Assembly: GCA_947465215.1 (NCBI GenBank)
Contig: CANHZX010000003.1
Span: forward strand, 1 to 44,857
Length of the DNA: 44,857 nucleotides
From: Betaproteobacteria bacterium
Lineage (GTDB): Bacteria; Pseudomonadota; Gammaproteobacteria; Burkholderiales; SG8-41
Reading direction: 5' to 3'
Below are positions 10,266-20,258 of the stretch, piece by piece. Below the pieces are notes generated by a model, which had not been told where the DNA came from, ran no database searches, and worked only from the letters and a program-made list of their open reading frames with translations. Within the stretch, counting starts at the first letter, position 1. Each line of letters opens with the position of its first letter. The translations under genes and the position numbers were made by a program.

Positions 10266-11576
10266 ATGAAACCGATCAATGTAGGCCTGCTCGGTATCGG
10301 TACCGTCGGCAGCGGCACGTTCAAGGTGCTTCAGCGCAACAGCGAGGAAATTTCGCGCCGGGCCGGATGTGCGATCCGCATGACAGTTGTTGCGGACAAG
10401 GATACAGCCCGCGCCAAATCCATCGTCGGCGACACGGCGCGCGTCACGGCCGATGCCAATGAGGTAGTGAGCAGCCCGGATGTCGATATCGTTGTCGAGC
10501 TGATTGGCGGCTACGGCATTGCCAAGGAACTGATCCTCAAGGCCATCGCCAACGGCAAACACGTCGTGACAGCGAACAAGGCTTTGCTCGCACTTCATGG
10601 CAACGAGATTTTTTCGGCGGCGCGGGCTAAGGGCGTGATGGTGGCTTTTGAGGCGGCTGTCGGCGGCGGCATTCCGATCATCAAATCGCTGCGCGAAGGT
10701 CTGACGGCCAACCGCATTGAATGGATCGCCGGCATCATCAATGGCACCAGCAATTTCATCCTGTCGGAAATGCGTTCCAAGGGCGCAGCTTTTGCCGATG
10801 TGCTGAAGGAAGCGCAGCGCATGGGCTATGCCGAGGCGGATCCGACTTTCGACATCGAGGGCGTGGACGCGGCACACAAGCTGTCGATCATGGCTGCCAT
10901 CGGTTTCGGCATTCCGGTTCAGTTTGAAAAAGCCCATGTTGAGGGAATTTCAAAACTGACGCAGGAAGACATCCGTTACGCCGAGGAACTCGGTTACCGC
11001 ATCAAGCTGCTGGGCATTGCCAAGCGCAAAGCATCGGGCTTCGAACTGCGGGTGCATCCGACGCTGATTCCTTCGCACCAACTCATCGCCAATGTCGAAG
11101 GTGTCATGAACGCCATCCTGGTCAAAGGCGATGCGGTGGGGCAGACCATGTATTACGGCGCCGGTGCCGGTTCTGAGCCGACGGCTTCTGCCGTGGTGGC
11201 GGATCTGGTGGACGTGGCGCGCATGCTGACAGCTGATCCTGAAAACCGTGTGCCGCATCTGGCCTTTCAGCACGACCAGCTGTCGGCGGTGCCGATCCTG
11301 CCGATGGGGGAGGTCGAAACCTCTTATTACCTGCGGCTGCGTGTAGCCGACAAGGCTGGCGTGCTGGCGGACATCACCCGCATCCTGGCTGACCAGTCGA
11401 TTTCGATCGAGGCGCTGGTGCAGAAAGAGCCCCGTGCAGGCGAACAGCAGGTCGATATCATCATGCTGACCCATCTGACGCAGGAAAAGAAAATCGATGT
11501 CGCGATCCAGCGCATTGAGGCCCTGCCGGTGGTGTCCGGCAAGATCACCCGTATCCGCATGGAAGCGCTGCAATGA
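10266..11576 (+). CDS. hom: homoserine dehydrogenase
   Basis: INVGLLGIGTVGSGTFKVL, VVTANKALLALHG, GIINGTSNFIL and a C-terminal ACT-like region; directly upstream of thrC. Confidence 0.97.
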   Translation: MKPINVGLLGIGTVGSGTFKVLQRNSEEISRRAGCAIRMTVVADKDTARAKSIVGDTARVTADANEVVSSPDVDIVVELIGGYGIAKELILKAIANGKHVVTANKALLALHGNEIFSAARAKGVMVAFEAAVGGGIPIIKSLREGLTANRIEWIAGIINGTSNFILSEMRSKGAAFADVLKEAQRMGYAEADPTFDIEGVDAAHKLSIMAAIGFGIPVQFEKAHVEGISKLTQEDIRYAEELGYRIKLLGIAKRKASGFELRVHPTLIPSHQLIANVEGVMNAILVKGDAVGQTMYYGAGAGSEPTASAVVADLVDVARMLTADPENRVPHLAFQHDQLSAVPILPMGEVETSYYLRLRVADKAGVLADITRILADQSISIEALVQKEPRAGEQQVDIIMLTHLTQEKKIDVAIQRIEALPVVSGKITRIRMEALQ

Positions 11577-13024
11577 GCGTTCCTGCTTCACGACTGGCAA
11601 CGGCCTCGCCGGCGCGTTACGTCAGCACGCGCGGCCGCATGCCGGTGGCGCGTTTCTGTGACGTGCTACTCGGTGGTTTGGCGCCCGACGGCGGTTTGGT
11701 CGTGCCGCAGGCCTATCCGCGACTGACTGCTGAAGAACTGGCGGTGATGCGCAAGCTGTCGTATCCGGATCTGGCTTTTGCCGTGATCAGCCGTTTTGTC
11801 GACGATATTCCCGAAGCTGATCTGCGCTCGCTGGTGCACCGCGCCTACCGCAGCGAAGTTTTCGGATCGCCGGATATTACACCGCTGAAAACGCTGGAGC
11901 CCGGCCTGCATCTGCTGCAGTTGTCCAATGGACCGACGCTGGCCTTCAAGGACGTCGCCATGCAGTTGCTCGGCGAAATGTTCGAATACGTGCTGCAGCG
12001 GGAAGGGCGTACGCTGAACATCCTTGGTGCGACTTCCGGCGATACCGGTTCTGCGGCGGAATATGCGATGCGCGGCCGCAAGGGCATCCGCGTGTTCATG
12101 CTGTCGCCGCACGGCAAGATGAGCCCGTTCCAGCGTGCGCAAATGTATTCGCTGCAGGACGCGAACATTTTCAACATCGCCATCCGCGGCGTGTTCGATG
12201 ACTGCCAGGACATCGTCAAGGCGGTCAGCGGTGATGCCGCGTTCAAGAATGCGCACCGCATCGGCGCGGTCAATTCGATCAACTGGGCACGGGTAATTGC
12301 CCAGGTGGTGTATTACTTCAAGGGTTATTTTGCCGCGACCCGCGGCAACGATGAGCAGGTTTCGTTTTCCGTGCCATCCGGCAATTTCGGCAACATCTTC
12401 GCCGGCCATATCGCGCGCATGATGGGCCTGCCGATTCGCAATCTGATTCTCGCGTCGAACGAGAACGATGTTCTCGACGAGTTTTTCCGTAGTGGCCGTT
12501 ACCGCGTGCGTTCGAGTCGCGAGACGCTGCAGACCTCCAGTCCGTCGATGGACATTTCCAAGGCTTCGAACTTCGAGCGCTTTGTTTTTGATCTGGTCGG
12601 ACGCGATCCGGCGATGGTCGCCCGGTTGTGGCGAGAAGTGGAAGACGCCGGCGGATTTAATCTCGGTGAAGCGCCATGCTGGCGTAATGTCGAGCAGTAT
12701 GGCGTTGTCTCCGGTCGCAGTTCGCATGCGGCTCGTCTTTCGGCCATTCGCAAGATCAGCAGCCAGTACGGCGTGATCATCGATCCGCATACCGCCGACG
12801 GTATCAATGTCGGATTGCAGCATCGCGAATCCGGCGTGCCGCTGATCTGCATGGAAACGGCCTTGCCGGCCAAATTCGCTGAAACCATCCGCGAAGCTCT
12901 GGGGCGTGATCCGGAAGTGCCGGCCGGTTATGAAGGGCTGGAGAGCCGTCTGCAGCGCGTCGCCATCATGGATCCCGACGTCGAGGCGGTGAAGACCTAC
13001 ATCGCTGGTCGCACCGGCTCATAA
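11573..13024 (+). CDS. thrC: threonine synthase
   Basis: YVSTRGRMPVARFCDVLLGGLAPDGGLVVP, NGPTLAFKDVAMQLLGEMFEY, ATSGDTGSAAEYAMRG; ATGA overlap with hom. Confidence 0.97.
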   Translation: MSVPASRLATASPARYVSTRGRMPVARFCDVLLGGLAPDGGLVVPQAYPRLTAEELAVMRKLSYPDLAFAVISRFVDDIPEADLRSLVHRAYRSEVFGSPDITPLKTLEPGLHLLQLSNGPTLAFKDVAMQLLGEMFEYVLQREGRTLNILGATSGDTGSAAEYAMRGRKGIRVFMLSPHGKMSPFQRAQMYSLQDANIFNIAIRGVFDDCQDIVKAVSGDAAFKNAHRIGAVNSINWARVIAQVVYYFKGYFAATRGNDEQVSFSVPSGNFGNIFAGHIARMMGLPIRNLILASNENDVLDEFFRSGRYRVRSSRETLQTSSPSMDISKASNFERFVFDLVGRDPAMVARLWREVEDAGGFNLGEAPCWRNVEQYGVVSGRSSHAARLSAIRKISSQYGVIIDPHTADGINVGLQHRESGVPLICMETALPAKFAETIREALGRDPEVPAGYEGLESRLQRVAIMDPDVEAVKTYIAGRTGS

Positions 13025-13025
13025 A

Positions 13026-13047
13026 AAGTATTTAAAAACAAATACTT
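13026..13047 (-). repeat. dispersed AT-rich motif, copy D (palindromic variant)
   Basis: Minus strand AAGTATTTGTTTTTAAATACTT; first 15 nt identical to copy A; AAGTATTT/AAATACTT inverted repeat. Confidence 0.6.
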
Positions 13048-13065
13048 AAAATGTCCTGATAAAAA

Positions 13066-13902
13066 TCAGGGCGTTGCGGCAAACCGCATCGACAGATCGA
13101 CCGCACGGATATCCTTGGTCAGGGCACCGATTGATATCCGGTCAACGCCAGTTTCAGCGATCGCGCGTACGTTCTCCAGCGTGATGCCGCCAGAAGCTTC
13201 AAGTTTCGCCCGTCCTGCGGTCCATTGAACCGCTTCGCGCATCTGATCCAGTGACATGTTGTCGAGCAGCACCATCTTTACGCCGGCGCCAACGGCCTCG
13301 CGCAACTGCTCCAGCGTTTCCACTTCAATCTGTATCCACTGCGCTTTGGAGACAAGTTTTGCCGCTGCGGCCAGCGCAGGCTGGATGCCGCCGGCTGCGG
13401 CGATATGGTTTTCCTTGATCAGGATGGCATCCCACAGTCCCATGCGGTGGTTCATGCCACCGCCTACGGGCACCGCATGTTTCTGCGCCAAGCGCAGGCC
13501 GGGCAGCGTCTTGCGGGTGTCGAGAATCGCCGCGCGAGTGCCGGCAACAGCGTCAACATAGCTTTTAGTTATGGTGGCAACTGCGGACAGCAGCTGCAGG
13601 AAATTCAATGCGCTACGTTCTGCCGTCAACAGCGCACGCGAGGAACCAGAAAGCTCGCAAAGACGTGTGTCGGGGGAAATCCGGTCGCCGTCTTTCAAAT
13701 GCCAATTAACACGTGCAGCAGGATCAAGGCGGCGGACGCAAGCGTCAAACCACTGTGTGCCGCAAAGCACTGCCTGCTGGCGGCAGACGACATGTGCTTG
13801 AGTCTGGCGGTCTGGTGTGAGTTGCGCAGTCAGGTCGCCGCTACCGACGTCTTCGGAGAGGGCGGCGCTGATATTGCGTTCAATTTCAGTTTGGAGATCC
13901 AT
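13066..13902 (-). CDS. nadC: nicotinate-nucleotide diphosphorylase (carboxylating)
   Basis: LDTRKTLPGLRLAQKHAVPVGGGMNHRMGLWDAILIKENHI and VETLEQLREAVGAGVKMVLLDNM; start assigned to MDLQTEIERN. Confidence 0.96.
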   Translation of the reverse strand: MDLQTEIERNISAALSEDVGSGDLTAQLTPDRQTQAHVVCRQQAVLCGTQWFDACVRRLDPAARVNWHLKDGDRISPDTRLCELSGSSRALLTAERSALNFLQLLSAVATITKSYVDAVAGTRAAILDTRKTLPGLRLAQKHAVPVGGGMNHRMGLWDAILIKENHIAAAGGIQPALAAAAKLVSKAQWIQIEVETLEQLREAVGAGVKMVLLDNMSLDQMREAVQWTAGRAKLEASGGITLENVRAIAETGVDRISIGALTKDIRAVDLSMRFAATP

Positions 13903-14046
13903 GCTGGGGCTGTCGGTGGCGGTCGGGCCGCGCTTTATGTTTGGATGGCAGTCCGGTGATGCCGGGTTTGTTGTTGCAGCGATGCATTTGGCCGGCACGA
14001 CAAACTGCTATAGTTCACCGACAATTTTAACCGACTGTCCGGGAGA

Positions 14047-15579
14047 GTGCGTATGAACGACGTGGTCAGCGTAGTGTCTTACGGCTTGGGAACAGTACTC
14101 GGTTTTCTGCTGATTGGCGGACTGATCTTTCTGATCATTCACGACGTCACCCAGAAAAAACACACCGTCCTGCGAAATTTTCCGGTAGTCGGCAGGTTGC
14201 GTTTCTTTTTCGAAGACCTCGGCGAATATTTCCGCCAGTATTTCTTTGCCAACGACCGCGAGGAAATGCCGTTCAATCGCGCGACCCGCGGCTGGGTCTA
14301 TAAAAGCGCAAAAAACGAAGGCGGCATCATCGGATTTGGTTCGACCAATGACCTGAGCCTGCCGGGCTCGATCATTTTCGTTAATCATCCCTATCCGGTA
14401 CTGGAAGAAGATAAGTTGCCGACCCCTTCGATACTGATCGGCGACGGGTATTGCGATCAGCCCTTCGAAGCCAAATCCATTGTCAATATCAGCGGAATGA
14501 GCTTCGGCGCGATATCGCAGCCTGCTGTTGAGGCGCTGTCACGTGGTGCGGCCAAGGCCGGCTGCTGGATGGATACCGGCGAGGGCGGCCTGTCTCCTTA
14601 CCACCAGACGGGCGGTTGCGATGTGATCATGCAGATCGGTACCGCCAAATACGGCATTCGTGAAGTCGACGGCAGTTTCTCGGCAAAAAAAGCCAAGGAG
14701 CTGGCGAAGCATGTCAAAGCTTTCGAGATCAAACTATCGCAGGGTGCGAAACCCGGCAAGGGTGGTGTGTTGCCTGGAGAAAAGGTCACCGAAGAAATCG
14801 CGCGCATACGCGGTATACCGGCTGGGATGGATTCGATCAGCCCGAACCGCCATTACGATATTGCCAACGTTGAGGATCTGCTCGACAAGATCGCCTACAT
14901 CCGCAATCTGACCGGCCGGCCGGTTGGCGTAAAAACTGCTGTTGGCGGCTGGGCTTTCATGAATGATCTGTGCGACGGCATTCTGCGCCGCGGCCCGGAA
15001 TTCGCGCCCGACTTCATTGCCATTGACGGTGGTGAGGGTGGCAGCGGTGCGGCACCGCAGACGCTGATGGATCACATGTCACTGCCGATTGCTGAAGCGC
15101 TGCCGCGTGTGGTGGATGCGCTAATCCAGTCGGATCTGCGCGGCCGGGTGAGGGTAATTGCGGCGGGGAAACTGGTGACTTCAGCGAAGGCGGCATGGGC
15201 CTTGTGCATGGGCGCGGATTTCATCAATTCCGCACGCGGCTTCATGTTTGCACTGGGCTGCATCCAGGCGCTGCGCTGTCACCAGAATACCTGTCCGACC
15301 GGTGTGACTACGCACAACAAACGCCTACAACGCGGTCTGGTCGTCGAAGAAAAATTTTTGCGTGTTGCCAACTACTGCAACAGCATGAACAAGGAAATCG
15401 ACATGATTGCCCATGCCTGCGGCTGCCGGCATGCCCGCGAACTCAAGCGCGAGCATGTGCGCATCGTGCAGACCGCGAACCAGAGCATTGCCTTGAACAT
15501 GCTCTATCCCTATCCGGAGGTTGGGTACCGGCGCAGCGGGCCTGTTGACCGTCAGGCGCCCGGTTCGGTTGCGTTGTAG
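14047..15579 (+). CDS. FMN-binding glutamate synthase family protein with N-terminal TM segment
   Basis: NISGMSFGAISQPAVEALSRGAAKAGCWMDTGEGGLSPYH and IDGGEGGSGAAPQTLMDH; CHQNTCPTGVTT cysteine motif; hydrophobic N terminus. Confidence 0.92.
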   Translation: MRMNDVVSVVSYGLGTVLGFLLIGGLIFLIIHDVTQKKHTVLRNFPVVGRLRFFFEDLGEYFRQYFFANDREEMPFNRATRGWVYKSAKNEGGIIGFGSTNDLSLPGSIIFVNHPYPVLEEDKLPTPSILIGDGYCDQPFEAKSIVNISGMSFGAISQPAVEALSRGAAKAGCWMDTGEGGLSPYHQTGGCDVIMQIGTAKYGIREVDGSFSAKKAKELAKHVKAFEIKLSQGAKPGKGGVLPGEKVTEEIARIRGIPAGMDSISPNRHYDIANVEDLLDKIAYIRNLTGRPVGVKTAVGGWAFMNDLCDGILRRGPEFAPDFIAIDGGEGGSGAAPQTLMDHMSLPIAEALPRVVDALIQSDLRGRVRVIAAGKLVTSAKAAWALCMGADFINSARGFMFALGCIQALRCHQNTCPTGVTTHNKRLQRGLVVEEKFLRVANYCNSMNKEIDMIAHACGCRHARELKREHVRIVQTANQSIALNMLYPYPEVGYRRSGPVDRQAPGSVAL

Positions 15580-15596
15580 CTGGCGGAATTAAATAT

Positions 15597-15618
15597 AAGT
15601 AATTGTTTTTATTGATTA
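15597..15618 (+). repeat. dispersed AT-rich motif, copy B
   Basis: AAGTAATTGTTTTTATTGATTA. Confidence 0.7.
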
Positions 15619-15651
15619 ATTATTTGTATTTTGCAGTAACCCTGCATGTAG

Positions 15652-15681
15652 CATTGAAATCCGCCGGCGGGCGCCCCATCT
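15652..15681 (+). promoter_or_regulatory. predicted heat-shock (sigma-32) promoter of clpB
   Basis: TTGAAA (15654-15659), 14-nt spacer, CCCCATCT (15674-15681), 33 nt upstream of the clpB ATG; close to the CTTGAAA-N11-16-CCCCATNT consensus. Confidence 0.8.
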
Positions 15682-15714
15682 GTTGTGTATCGCAACTTTT
15701 AGCACGGGGCAGCC

Positions 15715-18315
15715 ATGCGCTTCGACAAATTCACCACCAAGTTCCAGCAGGCCTTCGCTGACGCACAAAGCGCGGCGGTTGGCGGCGACCATGCCTATAT
15801 TGAACCCCAGCACCTGTTGCTGGCGCTGATCAATCAGGACGATGGCGGCACAGCGTCGCTGCTGCAGCGTGCCGGCGTCAATGTTGCCGGGCTGCGTGGC
15901 GCGCTGAAGAGCGCACTGGAACGTCTGCCCAAGGTCGAAGGCACCGGCGGGGAAGTTACGATCTCGCGTGATCTGGGCAATCTGCTCAATCTCACCGACA
16001 AGGAAGCGCAGAAGCGCGGGGATCAGTATGTCGCCTCCGAACTGTTTCTGCTGGCGCTGACCCAGGACAAGGGTGAGACCGGTCGTCTGCTCAAGCAGTT
16101 CGGCGGTGACCGTTCGCCTATCGAAAAAGCGGTGGAAGGACTGCGCGGTGGCGAAACCGTCGGCAGCGCAGATGCAGAAGGCAGTCGCGAAGCACTGAAA
16201 AAATACACCATGGATCTGACCGAGCGAGCGCGCGCGGGCAAGCTCGATCCGGTGATCGGCCGCGATGATGAAATCCGCCGCGTGATCCAGATCCTGCAGC
16301 GCCGTACCAAGAACAATCCGGTGCTGATCGGCGAACCCGGCGTCGGCAAGACCGCCATTGTCGAAGGCCTGGCCCAGCGCATCATCAACGGCGAAGTGCC
16401 GGAGACGCTGAAGAACAAACGGGTGCTGTCTCTGGACATGGCGGCACTGCTCGCCGGCGCCAAATACCGGGGTGAGTTTGAAGAGCGTCTGAAATCAGTT
16501 CTCAAGGAAATCTCCCAGGATGCCGGCCAGACCATCGTCTTCATCGACGAGTTGCACACCATGGTCGGTGCGGGCAAAGCCGAAGGCGCAATGGATGCGG
16601 GCAATATGCTGAAGCCGGCGCTGGCGCGTGGAGAGTTGCACTGCGTCGGCGCGACAACGCTCGACGAATACCGCAAATACATCGAAAAGGATGCAGCTCT
16701 GGAGCGCCGTTTCCAGAAGGTGCTGGTCGACGAACCGTCAGTAGAGTCTACGATCGCCATCCTGCGCGGCCTGCAGGAAAAATATGAATTGCATCACGGC
16801 GTGGAGATCACCGATCCGGCGATTGTGGCGGCCGCAGAACTGTCGCATCGCTATATCACCGATCGTTTCCTGCCGGACAAGGCCATCGACCTGATCGACG
16901 AAGCGGCATCACGCATCAAGATGGAAATCGACTCCAAACCGGAATCGATGGACAAACTCGATCGTCGTCTGATCCAGCTCAAGATCGAGCGTGAAGCGAT
17001 CAAGAAGGAAAAGGACGAAGCTTCCAAGAAGCGTCTGGCGCTGCTGGAAGACGAGATCAAATCGCTTTCGCGTGAATATGCCGACCTCGAAGAAATTTGG
17101 AAGGCTGAGAAGGCGCAGGTGCAGGGCAGTGCGCATATCAAGGAGGAAATCGACCGCATCCGCGTCGAGATCGTCAAATTGCAGCGCGCCGGTAAGCTCG
17201 ATAAGGTTGCTGAACTGCAATACGGTAAATTACCGCAGCTCGAGGCCCAGCTGAAGCATGCTGAGACGGCAAACGCTGCTCCAACCAAACACCGTTTGCT
17301 GCGCACTCATGTCGGCACTGAAGAAATTGCTGAGGTGGTGTCGCGGGCAACCGGTATCCCGGTTTCGAAAATGATGCAGGGCGAACGCGAAAAGCTGCTG
17401 AAAATGGAAGAGCGGCTGCATGGGCGTGTGGTTGGCCAAGACGAAGCCGTGCGCTTGGTATCCGATGCGATCCGCCGTTCACGAGCAGGTCTGGGCGACC
17501 CAAAGCGGCCATACGGCTCTTTCCTGTTCCTCGGGCCGACGGGTGTCGGCAAGACGGAGCTGTGCAAGGCCTTGGCCGAGTTCATGTTCGATTCCGAGGA
17601 TCACCTGATCCGCATCGACATGTCGGAATTCATGGAAAAACACTCGGTTGCACGCCTGATCGGCGCGCCGCCCGGATACGTTGGCTACGAAGAGGGCGGT
17701 TACCTGACGGAGGCCGTGCGTCGCAAGCCGTACTCGGTGATTCTGCTCGATGAGGTCGAGAAGGCGCATCCGGATGTATTCAATGTACTGCTGCAGGTGC
17801 TCGATGACGGTCGCATGACCGACGGGCAGGGCCGCACCGTTGATTTCAAGAACACCGTGATTGTGATGACGTCCAACCTCGGCTCCCAGATGATCCAGGC
17901 GATGCAAGGGGACGACTATCAGGTCATCAAGCTGGCAGTGCTGGGAGAGGTGAAGACGCAGTTCCGTCCGGAATTCATCAACCGTATCGATGAGATTGTG
18001 GTGTTCCATGCACTCGACGAGAAAAACATCAAGTCGATTGCACGCATCCAGTTGGCCTATCTGGAAAAACGTCTGGCTCAGATGGAAATAAAGCTGGAGG
18101 TTAGTGATGCAGCGCTGGGTGAAATCGCTGCGGCCGGATTCGATCCGATCTACGGCGCACGGCCACTGAAACGAGCGATCCAGTCGCAACTGGAAAACCC
18201 GCTGGCGAAGCAGATCCTGGAGGGGCGCTTCGGTCCGAAGGATGGCATCCGCGTTGATGCCAAAAAAGGTGTGATGACCTTCGAAAAGTTGCAGGCTGCA
18301 ACTGTGGCCGCTTGA
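15715..18315 (+). CDS. clpB: ATP-dependent chaperone ClpB
   Basis: 866 aa; two Walker A motifs ([35 protein letters not shown]), ClpN repeats and middle coiled coil. Confidence 0.98.
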   Translation: MRFDKFTTKFQQAFADAQSAAVGGDHAYIEPQHLLLALINQDDGGTASLLQRAGVNVAGLRGALKSALERLPKVEGTGGEVTISRDLGNLLNLTDKEAQKRGDQYVASELFLLALTQDKGETGRLLKQFGGDRSPIEKAVEGLRGGETVGSADAEGSREALKKYTMDLTERARAGKLDPVIGRDDEIRRVIQILQRRTKNNPVLIGEPGVGKTAIVEGLAQRIINGEVPETLKNKRVLSLDMAALLAGAKYRGEFEERLKSVLKEISQDAGQTIVFIDELHTMVGAGKAEGAMDAGNMLKPALARGELHCVGATTLDEYRKYIEKDAALERRFQKVLVDEPSVESTIAILRGLQEKYELHHGVEITDPAIVAAAELSHRYITDRFLPDKAIDLIDEAASRIKMEIDSKPESMDKLDRRLIQLKIEREAIKKEKDEASKKRLALLEDEIKSLSREYADLEEIWKAEKAQVQGSAHIKEEIDRIRVEIVKLQRAGKLDKVAELQYGKLPQLEAQLKHAETANAAPTKHRLLRTHVGTEEIAEVVSRATGIPVSKMMQGEREKLLKMEERLHGRVVGQDEAVRLVSDAIRRSRAGLGDPKRPYGSFLFLGPTGVGKTELCKALAEFMFDSEDHLIRIDMSEFMEKHSVARLIGAPPGYVGYEEGGYLTEAVRRKPYSVILLDEVEKAHPDVFNVLLQVLDDGRMTDGQGRTVDFKNTVIVMTSNLGSQMIQAMQGDDYQVIKLAVLGEVKTQFRPEFINRIDEIVVFHALDEKNIKSIARIQLAYLEKRLAQMEIKLEVSDAALGEIAAAGFDPIYGARPLKRAIQSQLENPLAKQILEGRFGPKDGIRVDAKKGVMTFEKLQAATVAA

Positions 18316-18394
18316 GCAGTTTCGCAGCACTTTGCGTTAACTGCTTGTTTTTGGCCGATGGCATAAAGCATGCCACGCTTTGACAAAAAAACAT

Positions 18395-18423
18395 TTGCCA
18401 ATGCATGGTTGCAGGCGTAAAAA
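18395..18423 (+). promoter_or_regulatory. predicted sigma-70-like promoter
   Basis: TTGCCA (18395-18400), 17-nt spacer, TAAAAA (18418-18423), in the clpB-downstream gap with no good CDS. Confidence 0.45.
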
Positions 18424-18429
18424 TGTTTC

Positions 18430-18644
18430 CAGAGTTACGCAGCACTGGAGTGCCGGTACCGATTCTCCAGCGTGCGAAATTCCGGGCGATCGTCCGGATA
18501 TCGCCTGTCAGGTTGCAGGTGCAAACTGCAACTGGCGCAGCTCCCGAATGGTGTGATGCCATTCACCCAAGGACGTCGCTCTGGCGGCGCCGCGCCGGGT
18601 AACCGGTCGCACCCAAGCCCCGCTTCGGCGGGGCTTTTCATTTT
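18430..18644 (+). ncRNA. candidate structured small RNA (family unknown)
   Basis: About 210 nt between a promoter-like sequence and an intrinsic terminator; contains consecutive hairpins GTTGCAG-gtgcaaa-CTGCAAC, GAATGG-tgtgatg-CCATTC, GGCGAT-cgtccggat-ATCGCC and CTGGAG...CTCCAG; no convincing ORF. Confidence 0.45.
18615..18644 (+). terminator. intrinsic terminator
   Basis: AAGCCCCGC-TTCG-GCGGGGCTT followed by TTCATTTT; 9-bp stem with UUCG loop. Confidence 0.85.
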
Positions 18645-18908
18645 GACCCCTGTTTCTGGAAACCCCACGCGTCGTCAAAGATTTGCCTTCGCTAAGCTGC
18701 TGATTTGGCGTGTATATAAGAGCGAAACCTATCATTTTGGTAGATTTGGATTTCGCCTGGGCATCAATGATTATGTATTTGTTTTTCAAATAATTATGGA
18801 TGCTGACGTGTCCGCAAACAGGGGATGTGCGATGACCGATTACGGCGTTGCGCTTGCGCAGCCATGTTTTCTGCATGACTGCCGCTTCTCTGGCGGCATT
18901 CGCTGATC

Positions 18909-20258
18909 ATGGCCAATGATGAAGAAACACTGTTGCACTGGCTCTCTATAGAGAATGCCAACGACGGTATTTATGTCGTGGATCTGCAAGGCAAGGTGTT
19001 GCATGTCAATCGCGCGTTCTGTGCGATGCTGGGTTATACCCGTGATGAAATGGAGCGCAGCAATGTGCGGGACTGGGATGCGTCTTTTGATCCTGTGCAG
19101 TTGCACAATGAGCTGACCGACCTAACCGATCAGCGCAAGGTGATTCATGCTGCCTACCGCCGCAAGGACGGTTCATTGCAGGATGTCGAAGTGGCCGTTG
19201 CGGTTTCCTACGTGGGTGGCAATGCGGTGGTGCACTGTGCATGCCGTGATGTTTCCGATCATCATCGTGCCAGAGCTGAACTCGCTGAATCCGAGCGGCG
19301 GTTCTCTTCGCTGATGCAGCATTCCAGTGCCGGTGTTTACATCATTCAGGACGGAGCGCTGGTATACGTCAATCCGCGGCTGGCCAGCATGTTCGGTTAT
19401 GCAAAGGAGTCCGACGTTATGGGCCATAAAGTTGAGGACTTCGTAGCACAATCCTGGCGTCAGCAGGTCGTGGAGAACATGAACCGGCGGCTTTCCGGAG
19501 ATTGCCATCGCACACGCTTGGAGTTTGTTGCCATCCGCCGCGACGGCTCCGAATTCGAGGTTTCGGTGGACGGCGCGGTATCGTCTTATCAGGGACGACC
19601 GGCACTGGTCGGGCTGATTGAAGATCAGTCAGACCGTCAGAAAGCCGCTGATGTACTGAAGGCCTATGTATCGAAGCTTGAACTGGCGGTTCTCGGTACG
19701 GTGCAAGTAGCGTCATCCATGGTCGAGATGCGTGATCCCTATACAGCAGGTCATGAGCGCCGCGTCGGCGAGATTGCAGCGGCCATCGGTCGCAAGATGC
19801 ACCTCGAAAGTCATTGCATCGACGGCCTGCGCATCATCGGCCAGGTGCATGACATCGGAAAAATCGGCATACCTGCCGAAATTCTTTCCAAGCCCGGCCG
19901 GCTCTCTCGCAGCGAAATGGATCTGATCCGCGAGCATTCGCAGAAGGGGTATGAAATTCTGAAATCCGTCGAGTACCCCTGGCCGATCGCTGATGCCGTG
20001 CTTCAGCACCATGAACGCATGGACGGTACCGGCTACCCTCAGGGATTGTCAGGCGATCAGATCGGTATCGAGGCCCGAATCATGGCGGTTGCAGATACGA
20101 TCGAGGCGATGTCGGCGCACCGGCCGTATCGCGCCGGCCTCGGCCTGGATGCGGCATTGAACGAAATCGAACGCGGCAACGGCATTCAATACGACACCGT
20201 AACGGCGGAAGCCTGTCTGACGCTGTTCCGCGAAGACCGCTACGAACTGCCGGCCTGA
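18909..20258 (+). CDS. PAS-PAS-HD-GYP domain protein (putative c-di-GMP phosphodiesterase)
   Basis: Two PAS-like segments, then GQVHDIGKIGIPAEIL ... LQHHERMDGTGYPQGLSGDQIGIEARIMAVADTIEAM with intact HD and HD-GYP signatures. Confidence 0.94.
   Translation: MANDEETLLHWLSIENANDGIYVVDLQGKVLHVNRAFCAMLGYTRDEMERSNVRDWDASFDPVQLHNELTDLTDQRKVIHAAYRRKDGSLQDVEVAVAVSYVGGNAVVHCACRDVSDHHRARAELAESERRFSSLMQHSSAGVYIIQDGALVYVNPRLASMFGYAKESDVMGHKVEDFVAQSWRQQVVENMNRRLSGDCHRTRLEFVAIRRDGSEFEVSVDGAVSSYQGRPALVGLIEDQSDRQKAADVLKAYVSKLELAVLGTVQVASSMVEMRDPYTAGHERRVGEIAAAIGRKMHLESHCIDGLRIIGQVHDIGKIGIPAEILSKPGRLSRSEMDLIREHSQKGYEILKSVEYPWPIADAVLQHHERMDGTGYPQGLSGDQIGIEARIMAVADTIEAMSAHRPYRAGLGLDAALNEIERGNGIQYDTVTAEACLTLFREDRYELPA

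Noticed and set aside
11666-12823. 385-aa minus-strand ORF opposite thrC
   Set aside because: Shadow ORF, His/Arg-rich, antisense to a clear threonine synthase.
18472-18906. 144-aa ORF in the clpB downstream gap
   Set aside because: Runs through the intrinsic terminator and stem-rich region, no recognisable domain, poor coding character.
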